A DNA stretch of 64,000 nt from Fibrobacter sp. (lineage in GTDB: Bacteria > Fibrobacterota > Fibrobacteria > Fibrobacterales > Fibrobacteraceae), in contig JAFPWY010000008.1 in assembly GCA_017412605.1 (NCBI GenBank), forward strand, positions 212,431 to 276,430. Reading direction: 5' to 3'. Position 1 is the stretch's first letter, and each line of letters opens with the position of its first letter. The notes under the pieces are model-generated. The model was not told the origin of the DNA and ran no database searches. It was given only the letters and a program-made list of their open reading frames with translations. Positions 1-7,143 of the stretch are shown piece after piece. Both the position numbers and the translations under genes were made by a program.

Positions 1-568
1 CTATGCCAAACAAAAATCCGAGTTTCATAAGAGCGTCATGAACGCAGAACTTATGGACCTGCGTAATGAGCGTATCTTCGTTATAGCTGACTTTACGGGC
101 GATAAAATCTAGGTACACGAGATTCTGGGCATCTTCGGTAATGACAGGTTGCACGGCCTTGATTGTCCGGCCCCAATGGATTTTCCCGTTTGCGCCCTTT
201 TTGTACAGAATTTCCTTTTCGTCAAGGTAACCGAAATCAAGAAAATTCCGGATAACATTCAAGTACGAAACCATCGGAAATTCAGATTCGCCATATTCTT
301 CTGCAAATGTGGAAATGGACGAATCCTGATGAATCTGTTCCTGCAGCGAAGGGTCAGAAAGTACCATAAAAAGATTGACGACACATTCCCGTAATTCTTC
401 TTCGGGGAGCTCGCGCAAGGCCGGGTCGTCTTTGAAATATCCCAAGGGAAAGGTGATACTTGTTTCCAGCGCTCCATCTTCCTTTGATTTTTCACAACGA
501 ATGCCGACGAACTCGGTCTCCGAATTCGCCTTGGATTCGCAGGAACATATTTCGTTTAGCTTTTGCAT
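1..568 (-). CDS. LlaJI-like restriction endonuclease, N-terminal part (runs off the window)
   Basis: The reading frame opens with ATG at 568-566, six bases after the stop of the AAA+ gene, and stays open to the window edge (189 codons visible). The visible N-terminal half has the pattern I associate with the LlaJI-type restriction endonuclease family (PF09563): an opening FVGI segment, a central KIHWGRTIK block followed by a proline, then LVYLDFIARK and a TQVHKF segment. The catalytic PD-(D/E)XK core would lie in the part cut off by the window. In LlaJI systems this subunit works with a McrB-like AAA+ protein and C5-cytosine methyltransferases, which is exactly the neighbourhood here. The family call comes from memory of the motif pattern and gene order. 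McrC is the main alternative. Confidence 0.68.
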   Translation of the reverse strand, partial: MQKLNEICSCESKANSETEFVGIRCEKSKEDGALETSITFPLGYFKDDPALRELPEEELRECVVNLFMVLSDPSLQEQIHQDSSISTFAEEYGESEFPMVSYLNVIRNFLDFGYLDEKEILYKKGANGKIHWGRTIKAVQPVITEDAQNLVYLDFIARKVSYNEDTLITQVHKFCVHDALMKLGFLFGI

Positions 569-574
569 CAAGGA

Positions 575-2026
575 TTACAACGTTGGCGATGCTACAAAAG
601 CGACAAGATTCGCCTTGTCCTTGAAAACGTCAAAGCGTTCTTTCCCTTCAGACGGTTTTTCAAAGGAGTTGATCAACTTTTCCAGAGTATCAATTCCTTC
701 GGCAAATACTTGCGGACGCTTGAATTTGAAAACGTCATCCCACAGGAACTTCAGGACCTTTTCGCCAAAGACCTTGTCGTCAATAATGCCGCCCGCGTTG
801 CTCACGAACCACACGCCAAGCCGTTTATCTTCGGTGCTGGAAAGACCCTTGAGGGTGGCCGTAATTTTGGCGTTGATCCATCCCCAGAATTGTCCCCATT
901 TAATACCGGTATCGTCAATTTCCGCGTTGTACTGAGCATTGACGGTAGGCTTAGTGAGGTCAAATTCGTTGCGGACTAGTTCCATGTCGAAACGGCGCTG
1001 GAAGGCATTATCCAAGGTGAACACATTCTGGTCGCTGGTGTTCATCGTCGCTAAGATGGAAAGGTTAGGCGGCAAGCGGATAGCCGTATTCGAATCAAAG
1101 CGAATATTCCCAATCTGAATGCTATTTTCAGTTCCCCGAATATAGGCGTTGACATCATCGTTCTGGACAAAATACTGGCTCCAGCCTTCTGTAAACGTAT
1201 TTGCCGCCGCATTTGCAGGGTCGTTGCCGAGAGAGTCTGTTTCGCCTGTCTTGAGCCTGTCTAACAACTGGAAGGTGTCACCGAAAATGGCAGCCGCATT
1301 ACCACGGTTGATTTCTTCGATAACCAGGTAAAAATGTTCATTAGGATTAAGGTACGCCCGCTTGATAATTTGCGTAAACGGCCCAGGAGTAAATTCGTAA
1401 GTAACATGCCCGTTGACCTTAGGCAAAATCTGCCCGATGAATTCGGCATTAGTGTATTCCGGGTGGAATACGACGCGAATCTTGTTCTTCTCAGGAACAT
1501 TCTTCAGATTCTCCCTGATTTTATTGCTCTTACCGCAGCCTGGAACACCGTAGTAGATGATTTGGGAGGGGGTGAAATTAGGTAAACTAGAGCCAAGGCC
1601 ATTATCTGTCCCTGAATCATCTTTTTTCACATCATTGATGGTTGTGTCAACAACCTCTTGAATACTGTCAAAAAAATTTTTTAACGTTATTGCGTCGTAA
1701 ATCTTTCTGGGATTATTTGGGGAATTTCCTTGATAAACTTCCCATAATTCGCTTTCACGATTTTGATGAACTAATACATATTGATCAGCTCGTAACTGTG
1801 TAACTCCTGAAAAAGTTTGATTTGACAAAGGTTTGCCATTTAAAGAATCTAAAAGTAGTAAAAATTGATTGCGTAAAATTCCGCTATTCAATCTGTTTCG
1901 GCTTGAGCCAATATATTCATTGGAATCAAATGCTTTCGCTGTATTGATGATGGTCTCATCATTTTTTTGTTTTTGATTAAATCCATATTGACTAAATAAT
2001 CTATCTGCATCGTATTTTCCAAACAT
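575..2026 (-). CDS. McrB-like AAA+ NTPase of a LlaJI-type restriction system
   Basis: 483 residues from the ATG at 2026; a GTG 12 bases upstream (2038) would add four. I prefer the ATG because it overlaps the methyltransferase stop as TGATG. The first ~155 residues are a family-specific N-terminal domain. The AAA+ core shows Walker A GVPGCGKS (about 160-167), Walker B LVIEEINRG (234-242, the McrB-type E-E-I-N-R-G), a sensor-like MNTSDQNVF (328-336) and AFQRRF (341-346). In McrB the signature is MNTADR, so here the Arg is replaced by Gln-Asn. That may mean ATP rather than GTP use, as in LlaJI R1-type proteins (inference). It would be the motor subunit that brings the downstream nuclease to cleavage. 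It lies between methyltransferase and nuclease in one operon. Confidence 0.87.
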   Translation of the reverse strand: MFGKYDADRLFSQYGFNQKQKNDETIINTAKAFDSNEYIGSSRNRLNSGILRNQFLLLLDSLNGKPLSNQTFSGVTQLRADQYVLVHQNRESELWEVYQGNSPNNPRKIYDAITLKNFFDSIQEVVDTTINDVKKDDSGTDNGLGSSLPNFTPSQIIYYGVPGCGKSNKIRENLKNVPEKNKIRVVFHPEYTNAEFIGQILPKVNGHVTYEFTPGPFTQIIKRAYLNPNEHFYLVIEEINRGNAAAIFGDTFQLLDRLKTGETDSLGNDPANAAANTFTEGWSQYFVQNDDVNAYIRGTENSIQIGNIRFDSNTAIRLPPNLSILATMNTSDQNVFTLDNAFQRRFDMELVRNEFDLTKPTVNAQYNAEIDDTGIKWGQFWGWINAKITATLKGLSSTEDKRLGVWFVSNAGGIIDDKVFGEKVLKFLWDDVFKFKRPQVFAEGIDTLEKLINSFEKPSEGKERFDVFKDKANLVAFVASPTL

Positions 2027-3033
2027 CACGCACCCCACTTTTTAAGATTCTCTTTTTTCTGCGGTTCAGGGGAACTTGCACCCAACGGGAATCCCATCAA
2101 GTATTCAGCATTCTTTGGAGCCGGTTTTCCAAAAACCTCTTTGAAATTTCTACAACCTTGATGTTTCATCATTGATGGGGCTGAGTAGTTTGCCATCGTA
2201 GTTGGCGTATGAACTAACCCCATCTCTTCACCATAGGTTTTCCTTATCCAAGTTTTCTGTTTTTCAAAAACCTGGAATATTTCTTTTTCCGAAACATCTT
2301 CTGTATACGTTCCATTTTCAATGTGGCGATTTACCAAAATCCTAAATGCACTTGCGGCAACAAAAGGCGATTGGGCGTTTCCGACTCCTTTCAGTTGTTC
2401 TCGGCGGTCCGCAATAGGAACATCTACACCAAGGTCATCAGGATTCTTACTCCAGTAAGAACCTTTAAATTTGGGAAGGCTAATGATGTGGTCTTTTATC
2501 TTTTCAAAAACTTTCTGATTCTTGACCGCCAACAACCAGAAACGGTTACGCTGATGATCGGCTCCAAGATTTGAACAGCTCAAGCGGCAAAACTGAACTT
2601 TGTATCCAATAGACTCCAAATCTTCCTTTGCTTTTGAAATAGCGCGTAATACAACATTTTCACCGAAAACAACCGGAGCATCAGATTCTTTGGCAAAGCG
2701 CAACATTTCATCCCAAAGGTTTTTCTCTGCGATATTTTTACCATGGGCCGCAGTACTGAAAGCTTGACAAGGAAAACCTCCGCACAGGACATCAAATTTT
2801 CCTTTGAATTCTTTGCCCTTTAATGCGCGAAGATCTCCGTAAATTTCAAACGGATTCATCCATCCGTCTTTTTGACGTTGTTTCAAAACCTTCTGACAAA
2901 AATCACTGATTTCAACGCCAGCACAACATTCGTGGCCTAATAGTTCACCTCCATAAATACCACCACCAATTCCAGCAAAGAGATGAAATTCTTGAATTTT
3001 GGCTTCGGTTGTTGCGGCTTTTTTCTGCGCCAT
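2026..3033 (-). CDS. DNA (cytosine-5-)-methyltransferase of the restriction-modification operon
   Basis: 335 residues. Methylates C5 of cytosine in the recognition site, protecting self DNA. Visible motifs in order: I (LFAGIGGG, about 18-25), IV with the catalytic PCQ (88-90), VI ENV (125-127), VIII QRNRFW (161-166) and X GVGNAQ (216-221). The stretch between motifs VIII and X, where the target-recognition domain sits, is only about 45 residues. A roughly 105-residue tail follows motif X, containing HTPTTMANYS and MGFPLG segments that look like the TPTTxxN element of other C5 methylases, so part of the specificity region may have moved to the C terminus. First gene of the operon; an ATG with GGAG upstream starts it. 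The stop overlaps the AAA+ start. LlaJI itself has two methylases; only one is visible here. Confidence 0.93.
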   Translation of the reverse strand: MAQKKAATTEAKIQEFHLFAGIGGGIYGGELLGHECCAGVEISDFCQKVLKQRQKDGWMNPFEIYGDLRALKGKEFKGKFDVLCGGFPCQAFSTAAHGKNIAEKNLWDEMLRFAKESDAPVVFGENVVLRAISKAKEDLESIGYKVQFCRLSCSNLGADHQRNRFWLLAVKNQKVFEKIKDHIISLPKFKGSYWSKNPDDLGVDVPIADRREQLKGVGNAQSPFVAASAFRILVNRHIENGTYTEDVSEKEIFQVFEKQKTWIRKTYGEEMGLVHTPTTMANYSAPSMMKHQGCRNFKEVFGKPAPKNAEYLMGFPLGASSPEPQKKENLKKWGA

Positions 3034-3261
3034 CTTTTCGCTCCGTGTTGAAAGTGAACGAGTTCACTCTCGCGGGAGCGGTTCTGGCCGATTCGCTTGG
3101 CCGGGGTGCGGACAAAAAAGAATGGGCGGGGAGCCGACTCACTCCTCGCCTAAAAGCGCGACATTTTCAAAAGAATACAATACACCCGCAAAAACCCGAG
3201 CGGATACAGTACGCCCAGGGTACACTACGCCCATGCAACTCACGGGCGACGGCGAGTTATT

Positions 3262-3319
3262 GTCTTATCCTTAATAACCTTGAAAGTGTCTAGTTTTCAG
3301 ATGAAGAACAAGAGCAAAA
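3262..3319 (+). repeat. Direct repeat copy A (58 bases)
   Basis: Aligns without gaps to 3552-3609 at an offset of exactly 290. The core CCTTGAAAGTGTCTAGTTTT continues as CAGATG and then, after one mismatch (3304), as AGAACAAGAGCAAAA, giving 41 of 42 identical positions; the left flank GTCTTAT is also shared. Confidence 0.85.
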
Positions 3320-3551
3320 CTCAGCGAGCGTTCGCCCCTGTTCAAGCAATCAAAGTACGCATTTTCTAAAAACAAAAAAGGCGTGGAGTTGAATGCACTT
3401 ACCATCTGAAGGCCTAGACTGCCCGGTTACAATAAGCACAAACAACTCACGCCCCAAAAGGCCGCTTGCATACAGGCGAACTGCGATAAATCAATAAGCC
3501 ATGTAGCGAGACGATGCGGCTGGCATACGCCGGTCGCAGACGTGAGCGTTC

Positions 3552-3609
3552 GTCTTATTCTCCGCAGCCTTGAAAGTGTCTAGTTTTCAGATGGAGAACA
3601 AGAGCAAAA
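3552..3609 (+). repeat. Direct repeat copy B (58 bases)
   Basis: Second copy of the element at 3262-3319. Only the left part (3559-3567) differs appreciably. A shorter, inverted and diverged version of the core lies between the copies at 3403-3419. Confidence 0.85.
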
Positions 3610-3851
3610 ACTCTATTTTCATTCAAAATATAGATTATTCCGCTATCAAAAGGTGACGCCACGCCCGGAAGGCAAGAAAAAAGCAAAAAAAACGCAGAAT
3701 TCAACCGCCTGCAGGGGTCAATTTTCCTCAAAATTGCCAAAATTTCCGCGAAAATCGCCGATTGTCATAATATGACATACGAGGAATGTATATTTGTATC
3801 GAGAACACTTTACCCCGCCTTTTTTTGCTTGTAGGCGGATTGGAGTAGAAG

Positions 3852-4327
3852 ATGAATAACGAAAACACGTTTTCGATTTTAATGCGCAATGTGGCAGACC
3901 GAATTGCATCCGTTCGAAATCATAAAATCATTTTGGATGCCGATGTCGCTTTGTTATATGGTGTAGAGACAAAGCGAATCAATGAGGCGGTCAGGAACAA
4001 TCCTGACAAGTTTCCCTCGACATATATGTTCCAGTTGTCAAAGGACGAAGTTGAAATTTTGCGGACGAAAATTTCGTCCACAAATTATTCGGCCAAAAGC
4101 AGATCTTTACCCTACGCTTTCACAGAAAAAGGCCTCTATATGCTTGCGACAATCTTAAAAAGCAAGACGGCGACAAGGAGGAAAAGCATTCGAAAATGCA
4201 GCATTTCGGAGAGATTCTCACAAACATCGTTATGCCGGATTTAGAAACAACGGAAACAGAATCCTCGCTGGAACTGAACTTTATCATAGGCAAGATAAAA
4301 CATTCCGTAAAGCGTGTTAAGCGATAG
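3852..4327 (+). pseudogene. ORF6N-domain (KilA-N-like) protein, frameshifted and internally deleted
   Basis: The intact start (ATG 3852) gives an ORF6N domain: a DADVALLYGVETKRINEAV stretch, FPSTYMFQLS and the signature PYAFTEKGLYMLATIL. This domain, often phage-derived, is a putative DNA-binding module. At about 4165-4180 the frame breaks: the first frame ends at 4244 in unrelated residues, while the family's usual C terminus (MQHFGEILTNIV, then ETTETESSLELNF and IKHSVKRVKR) reads on in another frame to a TAG at 4325-4327. Roughly 40 residues that normally connect the halves are missing, so an internal deletion joined the pieces out of frame. The protein is probably non-functional, although a truncated 130-residue form could be made. 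Confidence 0.8.
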
Positions 4328-4439
4328 ATGAAAAACGGTGCAATCAGCAAGCCGCCATCCTTTAAGACGCGGCGGATTTCCGCGTGCGCATCGAGAATTC
4401 ATAAACCGGTGCGAAAACATCCCAAATATTCTTGTTCAT
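4328..4439 (-). pseudogene. Remnant of a class I SAM-dependent methyltransferase
   Basis: On the minus strand an ATG at 4439, with AGAGG upstream, opens MNKNIWDVFAPVYEFSM, a typical start of a small SAM methyltransferase. It runs into a stop after about 26 codons. In another frame the same stretch encodes AHAEIRRVLKDGGLLIAP, the late RVLKxGGLLIAP strand of the same family. The middle (SAM-binding motif I) and the C terminus are missing. So this is a deletion scar, abutting the decayed ORF6N gene tail to tail. Confidence 0.7.
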
Positions 4440-4447
4440 AGCAACCT

Positions 4448-5641
4448 CTACCGAGGTAAAATATAGTTATAGGCAAATACCGCATTTTTGCGTGCTACGG
4501 CATTATCGAGAAATTCGAACATCGTGCGGTAAGCGAAATCGCGAACGTCCTTACGGGAAAGGAATACGTCGTGCATTCCGTCTTCAACAGTCACTGTCGT
4601 AACATCAGGCCCTAGCTTGGGAGCCCATTTTTCTAAGAGATTCACATCGAGCAAGCAGTCGCAGCGCATGTAGTCTTCGTCCCATTTAACGTTGTTGACC
4701 GTGCATCCGCTACGCATCATAAGTATGGGAGACTTGATTTGCATCCCGTTATGGATCCACTTGATTCCCCTTGTGGTCGCGCGAAGGAAACCGAAGTATT
4801 GCTGCGGCCATTCGGCGCTCTTTAATTCCGTGTTGAATTCCCATTCGCCTCTTTCAGTCTTCAAAAGAGACGTGTTGTACTTGGGAGATTCTTGTTTTGG
4901 TGCCGGAGCATCGGGCATGAGGAGCGCGACGTCCGAAAGAACGGGGAATGCCACATTACGGACAAACCAGCTGTTTTTGTAGTCGAGGAAGGGACTGTTC
5001 AAGACAAACGCCGCAAAATCTTCGCTATTGCGCTCATTCAGGTAATTCGGCGTAATCAAGCCTCCATTGGAATGCGCGATAATGACAAACGGCAGATTGC
5101 TCGAAATGGAATTCCCAGCAATCTTTTTACTGAGCGCCACAGCGGCATCTAATTCGGCATAGTATTCCTTGACGCTGCGCATATCGGAACGCGGTTCCCC
5201 AGCGCGGTACGAACGTCCGTTGTAATGCAGGTCTATCGCAAAGAAAGCGAACCCGGCAGAATCGGACTTTTCGGCCAATTCTTCTTGGAAAAAGTAATCG
5301 TTGTATCCGTGTACATACAAAATAATTCCACGCGGGCTAGAAATCGGCGACACAGCGCGCGGCGAACTCCCGAAGGGATATTCAATTAACGTCGAATGGA
5401 AAACCTTGTCGTAGGGTTTCACTTCAATCGGATAAATCGTGTAAGGAGCGCCAAGTTCCGGATCTACCGACTTTTGCGGCAGGGAATTATCAACAAGGGT
5501 CTGCAAAGCCGATGTCGTAAGGGGTTTACTGTAGGCCTCATCACGTTTCTTTTCTTTGCAGGCAGCAAGGCATGCGTTAGCTGATGTGGCAGAAATTAAT
5601 ACGGCTAAAGCCGAGGCAGCGATTATTTTTAATTTGTTCAT
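4448..5641 (-). CDS. Secreted alpha/beta hydrolase (serine hydrolase, S33/monoacylglycerol-lipase-like)
   Basis: 397 residues with an N-terminal signal peptide (hydrophobic residues 5-20, small residues before Cys24), so it is exported. The alpha/beta-hydrolase core shows the oxyanion strand GIILYVHGYND (105-115), the lid-side FAIDLHYNGRS (134-144), the nucleophile elbow AHSNGG with Ser191, and a C-terminal DGMHDVF with His357; the acid is probably Asp321 or Asp328. This matches serine aminopeptidase/monoacylglycerol-lipase-type hydrolases; the substrate is unknown and could be an acyl ester from plant or lipid material. It appears to be a single-gene unit: the gene behind it is only a methyltransferase remnant, and a copy of the TTGGAGTAG motif lies about 30-45 bases upstream of the start. 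Confidence 0.85.
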   Translation of the reverse strand: MNKLKIIAASALAVLISATSANACLAACKEKKRDEAYSKPLTTSALQTLVDNSLPQKSVDPELGAPYTIYPIEVKPYDKVFHSTLIEYPFGSSPRAVSPISSPRGIILYVHGYNDYFFQEELAEKSDSAGFAFFAIDLHYNGRSYRAGEPRSDMRSVKEYYAELDAAVALSKKIAGNSISSNLPFVIIAHSNGGLITPNYLNERNSEDFAAFVLNSPFLDYKNSWFVRNVAFPVLSDVALLMPDAPAPKQESPKYNTSLLKTERGEWEFNTELKSAEWPQQYFGFLRATTRGIKWIHNGMQIKSPILMMRSGCTVNNVKWDEDYMRCDCLLDVNLLEKWAPKLGPDVTTVTVEDGMHDVFLSRKDVRDFAYRTMFEFLDNAVARKNAVFAYNYILPR

Positions 5642-5671
5642 GCCAGAACAATAATAAAGCGGGCAAATCCG

Positions 5672-5686
5672 TTCTACTCCAATTAG
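5672..5686 (-). promoter_or_regulatory. TTGGAGTAG motif upstream of the alpha/beta hydrolase gene
   Basis: Reads TAATTGGAGTAGAAC on the minus strand, 13 of 15 matching the copy at 29962. The same 9-mer recurs upstream of five other genes in the window. Role unknown; a promoter element is my guess. Confidence 0.4.
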
Positions 5687-5711
5687 GCCAAACGAAATCC
5701 GTAGGGATTAT

Positions 5712-6734
5712 TCACACAAGACATTTTGATGACAAGGCGAATTTTATTTTTTTTATAATATTCCCATTCGTCTTCCGCATAGCATTAGAAAGTCCACGGA
5801 AATACTTTAATGTAAGGGCAACCAACGAATCCCCTTCGGGGCGAAGGCTCGCAACGCATTGCGAAAGCGCCGATACCGCGGAAAGTTTCATAGCTTGCAA
5901 TATCCCGACAAGCAAGGCTCCTTCTGTTATGCCAAAAGAAAATACAGAATAAAGAACCTTGCCAGAGGGGACTAGAATATTTGCAAAGACAACGAAAAGC
6001 CACATAACAAGATGCGGAGTAAGCAGAATTTTTCGTCCCGAAACTCTTTGAGCAATTACAGAAGCGACAAGGCACACCCCTAGGATTTTCAAGTCATCCA
6101 GCATCAAGATAAACACAGCAGCAATTGCTATTACGACAGCAGTTGTAACCACAAAGGATTTTTTATGAAGGCAAATTTTCGATGCATTTTCACTCAATGT
6201 CGGGGCAATTTGGGGAATATGTAAGTGAAGTGCCATAAAAGCCGTAAGGATTCCCGCAAAAAGCGAAAAAAGAACCATAGGGCCAAGCAATGCATACGTA
6301 CCCTCACCCAGATAAAGGCTCGCCAAGGCTATTTGCACAACAGAACTTGCCGAAGCACCCGCTATCGAAATTCCATAAAGAGAAATAAATCTTATTTTCC
6401 CTGAATTTCTCCAGCTAAAGAGGTGATAAAGAGTATACATGACAATCGCTGAACTCACAGACTGCCCCAACGAAAGCAAGAAAAACGGAGTAAGTAACGT
6501 CCCCGCCATAAGGGATGCCGCAAACGCCTTTATCACCGAAAGCAATATGTAAGAAGGGAATGGCAGTGTGAAGGACAAAAGCATTACGACATTGCCTAGC
6601 CCAAGCCTAAAAAAGGGAAGCGTTCGTGGAAGGAACATCTCGGCATACGAGAAAAGCAGAGCCAAAGCGCCTAGATAAGCGATATATTCTTTTTCACGCA
6701 TCCATTTCGATGTCTGTTCATTGAGCAATGGCAT
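5712..6734 (-). CDS. Gx transporter family membrane protein (PF07456 type) with extra C-terminal membrane domain
   Basis: 340 residues from the ATG at 6734, chosen because GGAGG lies six bases upstream; the frame extends to a TTG at 6764. The N-terminal ~170 residues are a multi-spanning membrane domain with the GLGNVVMLL segment and the small-residue helices typical of proteins labelled Gx transporter or heptaprenyl diphosphate synthase component I (PF07456). These resemble ECF-type substrate-binding subunits. A second block of membrane helices (about 195-340) recalls the EcfT/CbiQ-like partner, so the protein may be a fusion. It overlaps the upstream NusG-II gene and is divergent from apbE. 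In other anaerobes this pair travels with ApbE/Rnf-type flavin functions, so flavin-precursor or quinone-related transport is plausible, not proven. Confidence 0.75.
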   Translation of the reverse strand: MPLLNEQTSKWMREKEYIAYLGALALLFSYAEMFLPRTLPFFRLGLGNVVMLLSFTLPFPSYILLSVIKAFAASLMAGTLLTPFFLLSLGQSVSSAIVMYTLYHLFSWRNSGKIRFISLYGISIAGASASSVVQIALASLYLGEGTYALLGPMVLFSLFAGILTAFMALHLHIPQIAPTLSENASKICLHKKSFVVTTAVVIAIAAVFILMLDDLKILGVCLVASVIAQRVSGRKILLTPHLVMWLFVVFANILVPSGKVLYSVFSFGITEGALLVGILQAMKLSAVSALSQCVASLRPEGDSLVALTLKYFRGLSNAMRKTNGNIIKKIKFALSSKCLV

Positions 6735-7092
6735 CGTAGCCCTCCGAATCTTCGACATGGACAATAACCTTGTTGGGGAGGCAAACTAGCGTTTTACCGA
6801 ATCCTTGGCGGATGCAAGTTTTGTTCTTGCATGGAGAACTTATAATATGCGTGCGCCCACCCTTAATTTCTATGACCGTTTCACCAAGATGTCCTTTGAC
6901 GCGATGGATTCCGTCTTCCTTTAAACTGAACTCATAAACACCGCCTTCAGCATGCACCGTAATCTTATCACCCGACACGCGCAGGGAATCTTGCATGACA
7001 TAAATTGCACCAACGAGAATCAAGGCAAAAAGCAGATAATCTAAAGGTCTTGTCTCTTGAAAAATTTTTGTAAAAATCCATTTTGCACGCAT
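6718..7092 (-). CDS. NusG domain II-containing protein
   Basis: About 124 residues from the ATG at 7092 (GTG 7098 or TTG 7101 are alternatives). One N-terminal membrane anchor (DYLLFALILVGAIYVM) is followed by a small exported beta domain. That domain has GGVYEFSLKEDGIHRVKG, an SSPCKNKTCIRQG motif with two Cys, and LVCLPNKVIVHVE, the pattern of PF07009 (NusG_II). Such proteins are not the elongation factor NusG; they sit next to Gx-transporter genes and often to ApbE. It overlaps the downstream transporter by 17 bases. Its promoter region is shared with apbE and contains a perfect DtxR-like palindrome. Confidence 0.85.
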   Translation of the reverse strand: MRAKWIFTKIFQETRPLDYLLFALILVGAIYVMQDSLRVSGDKITVHAEGGVYEFSLKEDGIHRVKGHLGETVIEIKGGRTHIISSPCKNKTCIRQGFGKTLVCLPNKVIVHVEDSEGYDAIAQ

Positions 7093-7126
7093 CGACACCA
7101 AATATAAATTCTAAATTAAGATTTGT

Positions 7127-7140
7127 TTAGACCAGTCTAA
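7127..7140. promoter_or_regulatory. DtxR-like operator between nusG-II and apbE
   Basis: TTAGAC-CA-GTCTAA, a perfect two-fold palindrome. It lies in the 51-base divergent gap and ends three bases before the apbE ATG, so a bound repressor would cover both promoters or the start region itself. Confidence 0.65.
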
Positions 7141-7143
7141 CTT

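Larger units (their letters stand above)
3034..3851. other. 818-base intergenic stretch with repeats and hairpins, no convincing gene
   Basis: No supported gene. It holds the methyltransferase leader with a perfect palindrome (AGTGAAC at 3053-3059, GTTCACT at 3062-3068) nested inside CGCTCC/GGAGCG (3039-3044, 3075-3080). It also holds two copies of a 58-base direct repeat exactly 290 bases apart, and between them a stem GGCGTGGAGTTG (about 3380-3391) / CAACTCACGCC (about 3443-3453) whose loop contains CATCTGAAGGCCTAGAC (3403-3419). That loop resembles the inverse of the repeat core. Composition near 3700-3800 turns AT-rich. It could be a structured RNA, a mobile-element remnant or a recombination scar; I cannot name a family. 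Confidence 0.5.

Noticed and set aside
3262..3609. CRISPR array
   Set aside because: Only two repeat copies, 290 bases apart, with a structured rather than spacer-like interval and no cas gene nearby.
4120..4350. A 76-codon minus-strand frame starting MLIAPFFIYRL
   Set aside because: The first residues are the methyltransferase remnant, but the frame then runs antisense through the ORF6N corpse; it is a by-product of the deletion, not a gene.
5642..7143. FMN riboswitch controlling the Gx-transporter or apbE genes
   Set aside because: The leaders are too short (51 bases for the divergent pair) and I see none of the conserved RFN-element helices.
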